DNA of 64,000 nt, taken from Oasisia sp. SBJ-2009 (Eukaryota > Annelida > Polychaeta > Sabellida > Siboglinidae). Positions 23,830 through 34,961 of the stretch are shown here, one piece after another. Both the position numbers and the translations under genes were made by a program. Within the stretch, counting starts at the first letter, position 1. Each line of letters opens with the position of its first letter. Below the pieces are notes generated by a model. That model saw nothing but the letters and a program-made list of their open reading frames with translations, searched no databases and had not been told where the DNA came from. The stretch spans positions 33,447,529 to 33,511,528 of the forward strand of contig OZ024864.1 in assembly GCA_964017155.1 (NCBI GenBank), written 5' to 3'.

Positions 23830-23903
23830 AGCACACTGGTGAGCTGGAGGAGCTCCACTCTAGTCTACAGGCAGCTGAGAGCCAAGTGGAGCTACTGGAG
23901 CAG
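23830..23903 (+). CDS. CNTRL: CNTRL exon A12
   Basis: This 74-bp exon has phase 1 in and 0 out, acceptor CGAAACATTTCAG and donor CAG|GTAAGT. It encodes HTGELEELHSSLQAAESQVE and LLEQ after a junction Glu. A classic heptad pattern. Confidence 0.85.
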
Positions 23904-24723
23904 GTAAGTCGACTCCAGCAATGAGATGCTCTTGACACATCATAAGATATTGACAGCAACTAATTCGTCTTTGCACCAATTCAGCTGTGTTCGTCTCAGC
24001 TCTAACAATGTTACTAAATCTATCTTAGCAATGTCTCGTCAGTTCATTTTCATTAGCTTAATTAATTGTTCTACCAGAAAATAATTTAATTGACTGTCAA
24101 AAGTGGATTTTTTGCATTAAAACACAATACAATTATGCATACGTTTCTGTGCTGGTGTTGATGACTATTAAAAAAATAAAAAAAAATGGGTTGAAGGCGA
24201 AATGTTGGCAAACTATTGACCTTTAGCTACTTACCAGATGTAAGGAGGAAAAGAAGTTGTCTGACCATACAAAAAACAAACCTGCACGTTTTTATCAATT
24301 TGTTTCATCACTAATATTTGTTACTAATAACAATTATTATGTCTAATCACTAATATATGTTTAACTACTAATGCATACTATACATTTAGTACTAATGTCA
24401 CTCATAACTAATACAAACTTTTTTCTGGGAATACTTCATTTCTGATTCCTAACATTAACTTTTTGTTACAACATTTATTTTGTGTCATTACAAAAAAATT
24501 TAGTCTTGCATGATAAACATTTGAAACTATCGTACAGATATTTCTGTAAAATATACGTTTTTATAATGCCAAAATTGTTGGCAAAATATACAGCAGAATG
24601 TCTCATAGCTGCACGTTTCTGGTGCCCTTTTTTCATGGATCTGGTTGCTAGGTCATGTGGTTGGTTTAGATAATGATGTTGATTCAGTCATTAATTTTTG
24701 TGACGCGAACCAACTTCTTTCAG
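23904..24723. other. Intron after A12, nothing recognised
   Basis: AT-rich, no repeat array and no exon-like frame of matching phase. Confidence 0.5.
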
Positions 24724-24825
24724 ATGTTAACGACAGTTAACTCCAGCTTTTGTCAAGTATCCAGAGAACTTGCTGCGAAAGAGTGTGAATTGCGTTATGC
24801 TACTGACAATGTTGAACGTGCGAAG
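24724..24825 (+). CDS. CNTRL: CNTRL exon A13
   Basis: The exon has 34 codons, MLTTVNSSFCQVSRELAAKE then CELRYATDNVERAK, phase 0 to 0, acceptor CAACTTCTTTCAG and donor AAG|GTAGTT. Confidence 0.8.
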
Positions 24826-25824
24826 GTAGTTTGTCCGTACTAATCCTGTGCATGCCTGCTGTGTCATTTACCACAATCTTTGGCACCCCCTAGTGGCGAT
24901 AGTAATTCACATTGTCTCCAATCATTAATCATTTTCAAAGCAGATATTTGTGTTTGTTTTCATCGAGTGCAACAAGGAAGCACATAAGAGCATGGATACA
25001 TGCCATAATTAAAGATCCCTCTTAAATTTCATCTTTAAACCTATTGCATTTCAGATTAATGGTGAGCTGGGTAATTTGATCAACTAAGTCATTTGACTTT
25101 GGTGAAACAATTGGACAAACACCTATTTTTAACTGGGTACAGTCATGTATTGGCGAACAATGGTAAAACTGGAGTGGCTCTATATATATAACAGCATAAA
25201 AATATCAACACGCAAGCTATTTGGCCTAACAACAAAGTTTGTTCACTTTGTTCAATGATTTTAGCACTGCTTTGACACTGGTCTTGTGATTCCGTTGTCA
25301 ACAAACATAGAATTTATGTTTTGAAAATGATCTGTGGCGATGATCCCTCCTGCCTTGAATGCACCTTGAATGCCGTCTTTCACAACCTGTTTCTGTCTTC
25401 ACAAGCTGCAGCATACTTCAGTACGTCTTAGTTGACACATTTAGATGTACACTTTCTTTATAACACATCAACATTGTTTACCAAATTATTATATTTAAAT
25501 ACACATTGAATTAACTTCATGTGTACTTGTTTCTGTTCAGCTTATATGTTGTTAATCGCTTTATTCATCCACATTCGTTGGATTTTAATACACACATATT
25601 CCTTGTGCTGCCAACACACGCTGATATCATAGCTTTATGCATAGACCCGTTCACCCGTCATTTGGATGGGTAAAACCTGTTGTGGACGGGTAGAAATATG
25701 GGTGGACTGGTGGTCGACGGGTAAAAGAATGAAGTAAAGAGCAAAAAAGGTGTCAGTCGTGGCTTGAAAATAGGTGCCACTTGTCTGTTTTTAGTTTTTT
25801 TAGGTCGTAAAGTAAATCTCAACT

Positions 25825-25828
<4 letters not shown>

Positions 25829-25876
<48 letters not shown>

Positions 25877-26020
25877 TGAGTGAGTGAGTGAGTGAGTGTG
25901 TGTGAGGTGTGGGTGTGTGTGTGTGAGTGAGTGAGTGAGTGAGTGAGTGAGTGAGTGAGTGAGTGAGAGTGAGTGAGTGAGTGAGTGAGTGAGTGAGTGA
26001 GTGAGTGAGTGAGTGAGTGA

Positions 26021-26055
<35 letters not shown>

Positions 26056-26103
26056 TGAGTGAGTGAGTGTGTGTGTGTGTGTGTGTGTGTGAGTGAGTGT
26101 GAG

Positions 26104-26155
<52 letters not shown>

Positions 26156-26163
26156 TGTGTGTG
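25829..26163. repeat. Compound (GT)n (GAGT)n (GCGT)n microsatellite
   Basis: GT runs alternate with GAGT tetramers and end in twelve or so GCGT units (26103-26156), suggesting successive tetranucleotide expansions from one GT tract. Spurious His-Thr and Leu-Thr-His-Ser frames cover the minus strand. Confidence 0.98.
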
Positions 26164-26529
26164 CAGATGTTCCTCAAGTGTCCTCACTGACCTGTCCAGT
26201 CTGATGAATCAGTTGGAAAGATTCACTCATGACGAGGTTTTAAATTAGATTGTGCAATTCTAATTACTCGTTGAAGTGCCAAGAGTGAACTTTGAACCTG
26301 TCTGTCTTCTCCTGGCCCTGGCTCCTGTCTGTCTAGTGGCGTGGACACTGGTCCCCACTCCTCTCTCTGTGTCCCCCTGGTGGCTAGGGAAACCACTCAC
26401 TCATATCCGCGCTTGTACAAAGGCAGGTGGTGATTAGAGCCTGCAAACACGTGTTATCACTGCAGTGGGTAGTTTACGTAATTGATGCCATGCACATACA
26501 CACATGTGTGCGTGCATGCATGCATGCAT

Positions 26530-26610
26530 ACAAAGGCACACATTCATGCACACATACACACATACACACATACACACATACACGCACACACACCACACGC
26601 ACACACCATA

Positions 26611-26682
<72 letters not shown>
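26530..26682. repeat. (CA)n microsatellite
   Basis: Imperfect CACATACA repeats pass into about 70 bp of pure CA. Confidence 0.97.
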
Positions 26683-26686
<4 letters not shown>

Positions 26687-26827
26687 CATGATAATTATGT
26701 ATTCTATGATTTATATGTGATTTTGTTCTATTTGCTTGCTTTTATTGGGGCTATTATTTCAATATAGATACACTGTGTGGAGTGTTACCACATGTCACAT
26801 GACCTGTGCATCACTGGTGTGTTTCAG

Positions 26828-26897
26828 ATGGAGGCAGAGAGACAACAGAAGACTCAGGAAAACTTTGTTGGACTCGACGAGAAAGTCCAGAATCTTG
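26828..26897 (+). CDS. CNTRL: CNTRL exon A14
   Basis: This 70-bp exon has phase 0 in and 1 out, acceptor GTGTGTTTCAG and donor CTTG|GTGGGT. It encodes MEAERQQKTQENFVGLDEKV and QNL. Confidence 0.85.
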
Positions 26898-27271
26898 GTG
26901 GGTTAACACAAGGCGCGGGTTCAATTCAATTCACTTGTTTATTTATTAACTTCAGTAATGCAATTAATTTTATTTAAGTCATTAACTTTATACAACAGTT
27001 TAATGTGATTACATTTAAATTCATAATCAACTCTCGGTTAGGTGCATATCTAAAATTTATTATTTATGAATATCAGACATTCTGCGTTTATGATATCGAG
27101 GTGTTTCCTCTTTTTTCAGTTAGACTCCAGTCACTAGACCATGTAATTGTTAATGGGAGGGAAGTGCGGGGGGGGGGGCAATGAGATTGACTGGTTGTTC
27201 ATCCATTTATCGTCACTTTGGGTTATTTACTGACAGTCTTGTAAAGACGTGTTTGTCTGTTGTGTTCTCAG

Positions 27272-27363
27272 CGCGAGAGATTGCCAAGAGGGATGCTGAG
27301 AAGGATGAATTAATGACAGCCTTGTCAAGGTCATGCGAGGAACTCACCAGTTTACGAACACAG
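27272..27363 (+). CDS. CNTRL: CNTRL exon A15
   Basis: This 92-bp exon has phase 1 in and 0 out, acceptor TTGTGTTCTCAG and donor CAG|GTTTCC. It encodes REIAKRDAEKDELMTALSRS and CEELTSLRTQ. The donor is non-canonical at +3 to +5 (TTT), and the exon end is copied in the following 53-bp array. Confidence 0.85.
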
Positions 27364-27555
27364 GTTTCCATGATAATGAAACATTGGCTGCTTAGTAACC
27401 ACATACATTAGTTCAGGTCTCCATGGTAACGAAATGTTGACTGCTTAGTAACCATAGACATTAGTTCAGGTATCCATGCGTTGACTGCTTGGTAACCAAA
27501 TACATTAGTTTAGGTCTCCATGGTAACAAAACGTTGACTGCTTAGTAACCAAATA
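27361..27555 (+). repeat. 53-bp tandem repeat that includes the A15 exon end and donor
   Basis: About 3.7 units of CAGGTTTCCATGATAATGAA plus ACATTGGCTGCTTAGTAACC and ACATACATTAGTT. The first unit starts at the last three exon bases (27361), and later units begin at 27414 and 27467. The CAG|GT junction is repeated in each, so there are several potential donors in a row (CAGGTCTCC, CAGGTATCC). Confidence 0.93.
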
Positions 27556-27984
27556 CACATTCAGCTGAAAGCTGACAGTAAGAGTCAGAGTAACTTTATT
27601 TCACAATGTAACATGGAAGCTGTTTCTAATGCCTTAGGAAAGCGTACTAATGCGAATATGTCCTAGACTTAGCTACAATGTGATATACACTTATTATGGG
27701 CAACTATACAACTCAAGAATACGATTTTACTAAAATAAAAAGCGACACTGAGGACAATTTTGGGTGTATATTTTGTTTGACAGGAATATCTTAAATTACA
27801 TTTTATTTGTGGAACCAATTGTTCAAGGATCCAACATTTGGTTGTTTTGTAAGAAATTAACTTATTTTTGAAACAACGATGTGAAACACAACATTTTGAT
27901 CAATCAGCTTCACACAGTATGTGACAAAGTAATTTTAATTTATTAAGAAAACTACATTTGCTAACACAGAATTTACCATGGGTT

Positions 27985-28340
27985 AAGAAACACTGTGCGT
28001 GATGCCATGATACTCATGATGTTGGTGTCACATAACGCCATGATACTCATGGTGTCAGTGTCACATGACACCATGATATTCATGACATTAGTGTTACCTG
28101 ACGCCATGATACTCATGGCGTCAGTGTCACATGATGCCATGATACTCATGTCATCAGTGTCACATGACGCCATGATACTCATGGCATTAGTGTCACATGA
28201 CGCATTGATACTCATGGCATCATGATGCCATGGTACTCATGACATCAGTGTCACATGACGCCATGATACTCATGACATCAGTGTCACATGACACCATGAT
28301 ACTCATGGCATCATGACGTCATGATACTCATGGTGTCGGT
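27985..28340 (+). repeat. 33-bp minisatellite upstream of A16
   Basis: About ten units of GCCATGATACTCATGACATC plus AGTGTCACATGAC, with two shortened units near 28215 and 28310. It ends about 65 bp before the A16 acceptor. The 33-bp period keeps frames open (Met-Ser-Ile-Met-Ala), without coding meaning. Confidence 0.97.
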
Positions 28341-28402
28341 GTCACACTGGTCCTGCCAGTCTGCCCCTGCTGTCTGTGTAACACGTAATGTTGTGTGTCC
28401 AG

Positions 28403-28486
28403 GAGTCGTCTGACAGGGCTCTGAGGATACAGCAACTGGAGGATGAAGTGACAAGTCTCAGACACAACCTGGAGGACAGAGACCAG
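28403..28486 (+). CDS. CNTRL: CNTRL exon A16
   Basis: The exon has 28 codons, ESSDRALRIQQLEDEVTSLR then HNLEDRDQ, phase 0 to 0, acceptor GTTGTGTGTCCAG and donor CAG|GTGAGA. The exon end AGAGACCAG and the first intron bases form the start of every unit of the adjacent array. Confidence 0.88.
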
Positions 28487-30350
28487 GTGAGACTGACACT
28501 GAGACAGAGCCATGTCTTCTAAACACGTTTGTAGATAGTGTAGTATAGAGACCAGGTGAGACTGAGACTGAGACATGTCTTCTAAACACGTTTGTAGATA
28601 ATGTAGTATAGAGACCAGGTGCGACTGAGACTGAGACATGTCTTCTAAACATGTTTGTAGATAGTGTAGTATAGAGACCAGGTGAGACTGAGACTGAGAC
28701 ATGTCTTCTAAACACGTTTGTAGATAGTGTAGTATAGAGACCAGGTGAGACTGAGACTGAGACATGTCTTCTAAACACGTTTGTAGATAGTGTAGTATAG
28801 AGACCAGGTGAGACTGACACTGAGACAGAGCCATGTCTTCTAAACACGTTTGTAGATAGTGTAGTATAGAGACCAGGTGAGACTGACACTGAGACAGAGC
28901 CATGTCTTCTAAACACGTTTGTAGATAGTGTAGTATAGAGACCAGGTGAGACTGAGACTGAGACATGTCTTCTAAACACGTTTGTAGATAATGTAGTATA
29001 GAGACCAGGTGCGACTGAGACTGAGACTGAGACATGTCTTCTAAACATGTTTGTAGATAGTGTAGTATAGAGACCAGGTGAGACTGAGACTGAGACATGT
29101 CTTCTAAACACGTTTGTAGATAGTGTAGTATAGAGACCAGGTAAGACTGAGACTGAGACATGTCTTCTAAACATGTTTGTAGATAGTGTAGTATAGAGAC
29201 CAGGTGAGACTGAGACTGAGACATGTCTTCTAAACACGTTTGTAGATAGTGTAGTATAGAGACCAGGTGAGACTGAGACTGAGACATGTCTTCTAAACAC
29301 GTTTGTAGATAGTGTAGTATAGAGACCAGGTGAGACTGAGACATGTCTTCTAAACACGTTTGTAGATAGTGTAGTATAGAGACCAGGTGAGACTGAGACA
29401 TGTCTTCTAAACACGTTTGTAGATAGTGTAGTATAGAGACCAGGTGAGACTGACACTGAGACATGTCTTCTAAACATGTTTGTAGATAGTGTAGTATAGA
29501 GACCAGGTGAGACTGAGACTGAGACATGTCTTCTAAACACGTTTGTAGATAGTGTAGTATAGAGACCAGGTGAGACTGAGACATGTCTTCTAAACACGTT
29601 TGTAGATAGTGTAGTATAGAGACCAGGTGAGACTGAGACATGTCTTCTAAACACGTTTGTAGATAGTGTAGTATAGAGACCAGGTGAGACTGAGACATGT
29701 CTTCTAAACACGTTTGTAGATAGTGTAGTATAGAGACCAGGTGAGACTGACACTGAGACATGTCTTCTAAACATGTTTGTAGATAGTGTAGTATAGAGAC
29801 CAGGTGAGACTGAGACTGAGACATGTCTTCTAAACACGTTTGTAGATAGTGTAGTATAGAGACCAGGTGAGACTGAGACATGTCTTCTAAACACGTTTGT
29901 AGATAGTGTAGTATAGAGACCAGGTGAGACTGAGACATGTCTTCTAAACACGTTTGTAGATAGTGTAGTATAGAGACCAGGTGAGACTGAGACATGTCTT
30001 CTAAACATGTTTGTAGATAGTGTAGTATACAGACCAGGTGAGACTGAGACTGAGACATGTCTTCTAAACATGTTTGTAGATAGTGTAGTATAGAGACCAG
30101 GTGAGACTGAGACTGAGACATGTCTTCTAAACATGTTTGTAGATAGTGTAGTATAGAGACCAGGTGAGACTGAGACTGAGACATGTCTTCTAAACATGTT
30201 TGTAGATAGTGTAGTATACAGACCAGGTGAGACTGAGACTGAGACATGTCTTCTATACACGTTTGTAGATAGTGTAGTATAGAGACCAGGTGAGACTGAC
30301 ACTGAGACATGTCTTCTAAACACGTTTGTAGATAGTGTAGTATAGAGACA
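28487..30350 (+). repeat. 57/63/69-bp minisatellite amplifying the A16 splice donor
   Basis: About 30 units of AGAGACCAGGTGAGACTGAG plus ACTGAGACATGTCTTCTAAA and CACGTTTGTAGATAGTGTAGTAT-type sequence. Length classes differ by one GACTGA hexamer or a GACACTGAGACAGAGCC variant. Every unit carries a near-perfect copy of the exon A16 end plus donor (GACCAG|GTGAGA). All lengths are multiples of three, producing two 600-codon minus-strand ORFs that are artefacts. Confidence 0.98.
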
Positions 30351-30719
30351 AGTTTGTACCCAGCTTTTTCATATAATAAATGATTATTAGAAGCTGTCTG
30401 AATTTGTCGTGTAGCTGGTCAACTGTAGAAAACTAATGAGCAACTTACAAAATGATATCTGAGACGGCTCACACAAATTCTCCTTTAGTATTTAAATATA
30501 AACAAACGCGCAAGATTTACAGGTGAGAATATACAATGTTTTAAGTTATGTTTCTTTTGATAAAGAATGGAATGAAAAATAATTCCTTTTACAGTGCTGC
30601 CTCGTAACACCGTGAACCAATTTAACTGCAGGTCTTTTACGCGCTAGGCAATTATTAGATTACTTTATAATAATCACTGCTGAATGGTCCACCTTTGTAA
30701 TTCATTGTTTACTCACCAG

Positions 30720-30860
30720 GAGGTTCGTCAGATTAGAGAGAAGTCGGCTGCTGAGATTGCAGACCTTGAAGGCATCGCCCAGGCGCACTACAGCAGAGCC
30801 AATCGGCTTGGAGACGAACTCAACTATCTGAGAGCGGAACACTTGGAAATAGTGCGGCGG
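30720..30860 (+). CDS. CNTRL: CNTRL exon A17
   Basis: The exon has 47 codons, EVRQIREKSAAEIADLEGIA, QAHYSRANRLGDELNYLRAE and HLEIVRR, phase 0 to 0, acceptor TTTACTCACCAG and donor CGG|GTATGT. It corresponds to vertebrate IQKEMATIELVAQDNHERAR and LMKELNQMQYEYTELKKQ. Confidence 0.92.
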
Positions 30861-30888
30861 GTATGTTACCTCTTATTCCTACACCAAG

Positions 30889-32017
30889 CCAGCGGGTAGA
30901 GCGGTGCCGGTGGGTAGAGTGGTGCCGGCGGGTAGAGCGGTGCCGGTGGGTAGAGTGGTGCCGGCGGGTAGAGCGGTGCCGGTGGGTAGAGTGGTGCCAG
31001 TGGGTAGAGTGGTGCCAGCGGGTAGAGCGGTGCCGGTGGGTAGAGTGGTTCCGGTGGGTAGAGTGGTGCTGGTGGGTAGAGTGGTGCCAGCGGGTAGAGC
31101 GGTGCCGGTGGGTAGAGTGGTGCCGGTGGGTAGAGCGGTACCGCTGGGTGGAGCAGTGCCGGTGGGTAGAGAGTGGTGTCGGTGGGTAGAGCGGTGCCGG
31201 TGGGTAGTGCGGTGCCAGTGGGTAGTGCGGTGCCGGTGGGCAGAGCGGTGCCAGTGGGTAGTGCGGTGCCAGTGGGCTAAGTGCGGTGCCGGTGGGCAGT
31301 GCAGTGCCGGTGGGCAGAGCGGTGCCAGTGGGTAGTGCGGTGCCAGTGAGTAGTGCGGTGCCGGTGGGCAGTGCGGTGACAGTGGGTAGTGCTGTGCCGG
31401 TGGGCAGAGCGGTGCCAGTGGGTAGTACGGTGCCAGTGGGTAGAGTGGTGCCAGTGGGCAGAGCGGTGCCAGTGGGCAGAGCGGTGCCAGTGGGTAGAGC
31501 GGTGCCAGTAGGTAGAGCGGTGCCAGTGGGTAGAACGGTGCCAGTGGGTAGTGCGGTGCCAGTGGGTAGTGCAGTGCCGGTGGGCAGAGCGGTGCCAGTG
31601 GGTAGAGCGGTGCCAGTGGGTAGAGTGGTGCCAGTGGGCAGAGCGGTGCCCGTGGGTAGAGTGGTGCCAGTGGGTAGAGCGGTGCCGGTGGGTAGAGCGG
31701 TGCCGGTGGGTAGAGCGGTGTCAGTGGGTAGAGCGGTGCCAGTGGGTAGTGCGGTGCCAGTGGGCAGAGCGGTGCCAGTGGGTAGAGCGGTGCCAGTAGG
31801 TAGAGCGGTGCCAGTGGGTAGAACGGTGCCGGTGGGTAGAGCGATGCAGGTGGGTAGAGCGGTGCCGGTGGGTAGAGCGGTGCCCGTGGGTAGAGTGGTG
31901 CCAGTGGGTAGAGTGGTGCCGGTGGGTAGAGCGGTGCCACTGGGTGGAGCAGTGCCGGTGGGTAGAGTGGTGCCGGTGGGTAGAGTGGTGCCGGTGGGTA
32001 GAGCGGTGCCACGCACT
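30889..32017 (+). repeat. 18-bp minisatellite (GTGGGTAGAGCGGTGCCG)
   Basis: About 62 units start 28 bp after the A17 donor. Positional variants (CCAGTGGG against CCGGTGGG, GGCAG against GGTAG, TGCGG against AGCGG) form blocks, suggesting stepwise expansion. It yields Pro-Val-Gly-Arg-Ala frames that are not genes. Confidence 0.98.
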
Positions 32018-32099
<82 letters not shown>

Positions 32100-32108
32100 A
32101 CACGCACA

Positions 32109-32160
<52 letters not shown>
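32018..32160. repeat. (CA)n microsatellite adjoining the 18-bp array
   Basis: A CA run with TACACACGCACAGA interruptions, directly abutting the minisatellite. Confidence 0.98.
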
Positions 32161-32162
<2 letters not shown>

Positions 32163-32306
32163 TGAATGTACAAAACACATTTATGTACTTTTGACAACAC
32201 TCCTGTCCCTGTCTGCTCCTGGTCAAGCTGGTTGTGGCCCACCAAATGACCCGATGTCCCTGTCTGTCCCTGTTGTCCCCTGATCCCATCTGTCTCTTCC
32301 CTCCAG

Positions 32307-32387
32307 CTGCAATCCCAGGAGGAACTGTCCCGCCGGGAACAAAAACTGGAGGATACACTGCGAGAACTCAAGGACGAAATCAAAACA
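32307..32387 (+). CDS. CNTRL: CNTRL exon A18
   Basis: The exon has 27 codons, LQSQEELSRREQKLEDTLRE then LKDEIKT, phase 0 to 0, acceptor CTTCCCTCCAG and donor ACA|GTGAGT. It matches vertebrate MANQKDLERRQMEISDAMRT and LKSEVKDEIRT in length and spacing. Confidence 0.92.
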
Positions 32388-32442
32388 GTGAGTGACACTC
32401 TTGATCTGCCTGGTCCGCGGCTCACACTTCTCATTCTGTTCT

Positions 32443-33760
32443 CTGTCACTGCTGTTGTCTCTTACGTTGTTGTCATCACTGCTGTTGTCTCTTACGTTGT
32501 TGTCATCACTGCTGTTGTCTCTCAAGTTGTTGTCATCACTGCTGTTGTCTCTCAAGTTGTTGTCATCACTGCTGTTGTCTCTCAAGTTGTTGTCATCACT
32601 GCTGTTGTCTCTTACGTTGTTGTCATCACTGCTGTTGTCTCTCAAGTTGTTGTCATCACTGCTGTTGTCTCTCAAGTTGTTGTCATCACTGCTGTTGTCT
32701 CTCAAGTTGTTGTCATCACTGCTGTTGTCTCTTACGTTGTTGTCATCACTGCTGTTGTCTCTCAAGTTGTTGTCATCACTGCTGTTGTCTCTCAAGTTGT
32801 TGTCATCGCTGTTGTTGTCTCTCAAGTTGTTGTCATCACTGCTGTTGTCTCTTACGTTGTTGTCATCACTGCTGTTGTCTCTCAAGTTGTTGTCATCACT
32901 GCTGTTGTCTCTCAAGTTGTTGTCATCACTGCTGTTGTCTCTTACGTTGTTGTCATCACTACTGTTGTCTCTCAAGTTGTTGTCATCACTGCTGTTGTCT
33001 CTCAAGTTGTTGTCATCACTGCTGTTGTCTCTCAAGTTGTTGTCATCACTGCTGTTGTCTCTTACGTTGTTGTCATCACTGCTGTTGTCTCTCAAGTTGT
33101 TGTCGTCACTGCTGTTGTCTCTCAAGTTGTTGTCATCGCTGCTGTTGTCTCTCAAGTTGTTGTCATCACTGCTGTTGTCTCTCAAGTTGTTGTCATCACT
33201 GCTGTTGTCTCTCAAGTTGTTGTCATCACTGCTGTTGTCTCTCAAGTTGTTGTCATCACTGCTGTTGTCTCTTACGTTGTTGTCATCACTACTGTTGTCT
33301 CTCAAGTTGTTGTCATCACTGCTGTTGTCTCTCAAGTTGTTGTCATCACTGCTGTTGTCTCTCAAGTTGTTGTCATCACTGCTGTTGTCTCTTACGTTGT
33401 TGTCATCACTGCTGTTGTCTCTCAAGTTGTTGTCGTCACTGCTGTTGTCTCTCAAGTTGTTGTCATCGCTGCTGTTGTCTCTCAAGTTGTTGTCATCACT
33501 GCTGTTGTCTCTCAAGTTGTTGTCATCACTGCTGTTGTCTCTTACGTTGTTGTCATCACTGCTGTTGTCTCTCAAGTTGTTGTCATCACTGCTGTTGTCT
33601 CTCAAGTTGTTGTCATTATTGCTGTTGTCTCTCAAGTTGTTGTCATCACTGCTGTTGTCTCTTACGTTGTTGTCATCACTGCTGTTGTCTCTTACGTTGT
33701 TGTCATCACTGCTGTTATCTCTTACTTTGTTGTCATCACTGCTGTTGTCAGACAGCATCA
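32443..33760 (+). repeat. 30-bp minisatellite with higher-order structure
   Basis: About 44 units of GTTGTTGTCATCACTGCTGT plus TGTCTCTCAA, alternating with a CTTACG variant every three to six units. A block of about 300 bp beginning with a CACTACTG variant recurs exactly 330 bp later (32941 and 33271). This indicates duplication of an 11-unit block. It starts about 55 bp after the A18 donor. Confidence 0.98.
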
Positions 33761-34032
33761 TTGACAGATCTATTTCCACGATATGCAAACCGAAATCGGT
33801 CAAACAATTGGTCGGTAATTGAATTAAAAACTGGAGAACCAAGCATTTCAACAAGAGACTGTAGAATTTTTGGGAACAGGAATAATAGTTGACTTTTTGA
33901 AGCAATGGGGGTTTTTACATTGGCAAATAGCCCAGACACCCTATCACCATGTCACCCTTTTGCCAGGCACCCCATCAGCCTGTCACTCTATTGTCAAGAC
34001 ATCCTATCAGCTTGTCACCCTATTCCCCCAGA

Positions 34033-34196
34033 CACCCTATTGCCTGGACATCCTATCTCACTCATCCTATCTCACTCACACCCTATCTCACTCTCATCCT
34101 ATTTCACTCACCCTATCTCACTCTCACCCTATCTCACTCACCCTATCTCACCCACACCCTATCTCACTCTCATCCTATCTGTGAGTCACCCTATCG
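34033..34196 (+). repeat. CCCTATCTCACTCT(CAC) minisatellite upstream of A19
   Basis: About ten imperfect 14-17-bp units extend the pyrimidine-rich region before the A19 acceptor. Weaker CACCCTAT units extend upstream to about 33940. Confidence 0.93.
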
Positions 34197-34209
34197 CCCG
34201 TGTGCCCAG

Positions 34210-34338
34210 GAGGTGACGGAGGGGATGCTGGAGCTGGAGCGATCCCGCATCGAGACGGCCACGGAGCTGGAGCAGCTCCACGACCAGAAGGACAACCTGC
34301 AGGAGCATCTGAGCGTGCTCAAACACACCCTCGTCGTG
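34210..34338 (+). CDS. CNTRL: CNTRL exon A19
   Basis: The exon has 43 codons, EVTEGMLELERSRIETATEL, EQLHDQKDNLQEHLSVLKHT and LVV, phase 0 to 0, acceptor GTGTGCCCAG and donor GTG|GTAACT. Vertebrate counterpart: LEAILERNENLEGELESLKE. Confidence 0.9.
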
Positions 34339-34871
34339 GTAACTCTCTCGCATGCATGCACGTGTCGTCACGCTTCGTCACGCTTGTGTTTCTGTCTTTT
34401 TCTAAAGATTTGTCGCCCTTTTAAACGATCATTTCCCAGCGATGAAGAAAAATGTCATCGAAATTTATATTTTATATTTGATTGAAAACGTGGTTTATTC
34501 TCCTTGTTAAAATAATAATATTAATAAAGGCTTGATGCAAGAAATACTAGAAGCTACCACTATTGCTAAACATTACTTGTTTTATTAAGTGAACACTATA
34601 TGTTTTCTGTGGCAAGGTTCATGGGGATCTCGTTTTCTTTTCAGATCCCAACTGTTGGACCTGGCTGAGATATATTTCTGTTAAATTATAAGATTGTTGT
34701 TGTGGTCATTGTCCACTCAAGCGGCCAGTCATCCATTGTCACAATGGCCACTAAGTCAGAACCTCGGGAGTGAATCACTGAGAGTGAAACCTTGAGAGTG
34801 AAACATGTTAATGGAATATCTTTGTGAAGTAACAACACAAACCGATCAATGATTGGTGTGTTCTGTTTCAG

Positions 34872-34961
34872 ATCCGGAGTGGCGTCAACACCCCAGTGCC
34901 ACAGGACGCAACGGCAAAGGGAAACACTAACTACTTTGAAGAACAACAATACCAGCTGAAG
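34872..34961 (+). CDS. CNTRL: CNTRL exon A20
   Basis: The exon has 30 codons, IRSGVNTPVPQDATAKGNTN then YFEEQQYQLK, phase 0 to 0, acceptor GTTCTGTTTCAG and donor AAG|GTGACT. It is less coiled-coil-like, probably the loop that breaks the coiled coil before A21. Confidence 0.83.

Larger units (their letters stand above)
24826..26827. other. Large intron after A13
   Basis: This contains the two simple-repeat tracts listed separately and otherwise unassigned sequence. An additional small exon could be hidden here, because the vertebrate protein is longer in this interval, but I could not support one. Confidence 0.5.

Noticed and set aside
28328..30323. Two minus-strand ORFs over 620 codons (HLVSILHYLQTCLEDMSQ-type repeats)
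   Set aside because: Translation of the donor-derived minisatellite with 57/63/69-bp units. Antisense to CNTRL and without independent start, splice or domain signals.
30820..32449. Long ORFs of Pro-Thr-Gly-Thr-Ala-Leu or Pro-Val-Gly-Arg repeats
   Set aside because: 18-bp array plus CA microsatellite read in frame. Not collagen- or elastin-like genes.
32223..33905. 560-codon minus-strand ORF ([10 protein letters not shown] repeats) and + strand [10 protein letters not shown] repeats
   Set aside because: 30-bp minisatellite in the intron after A18. The period of ten codons explains the open frames. The apparent Asp/Asn-rich or hydrophobic repeat protein has no flanking coding evidence.
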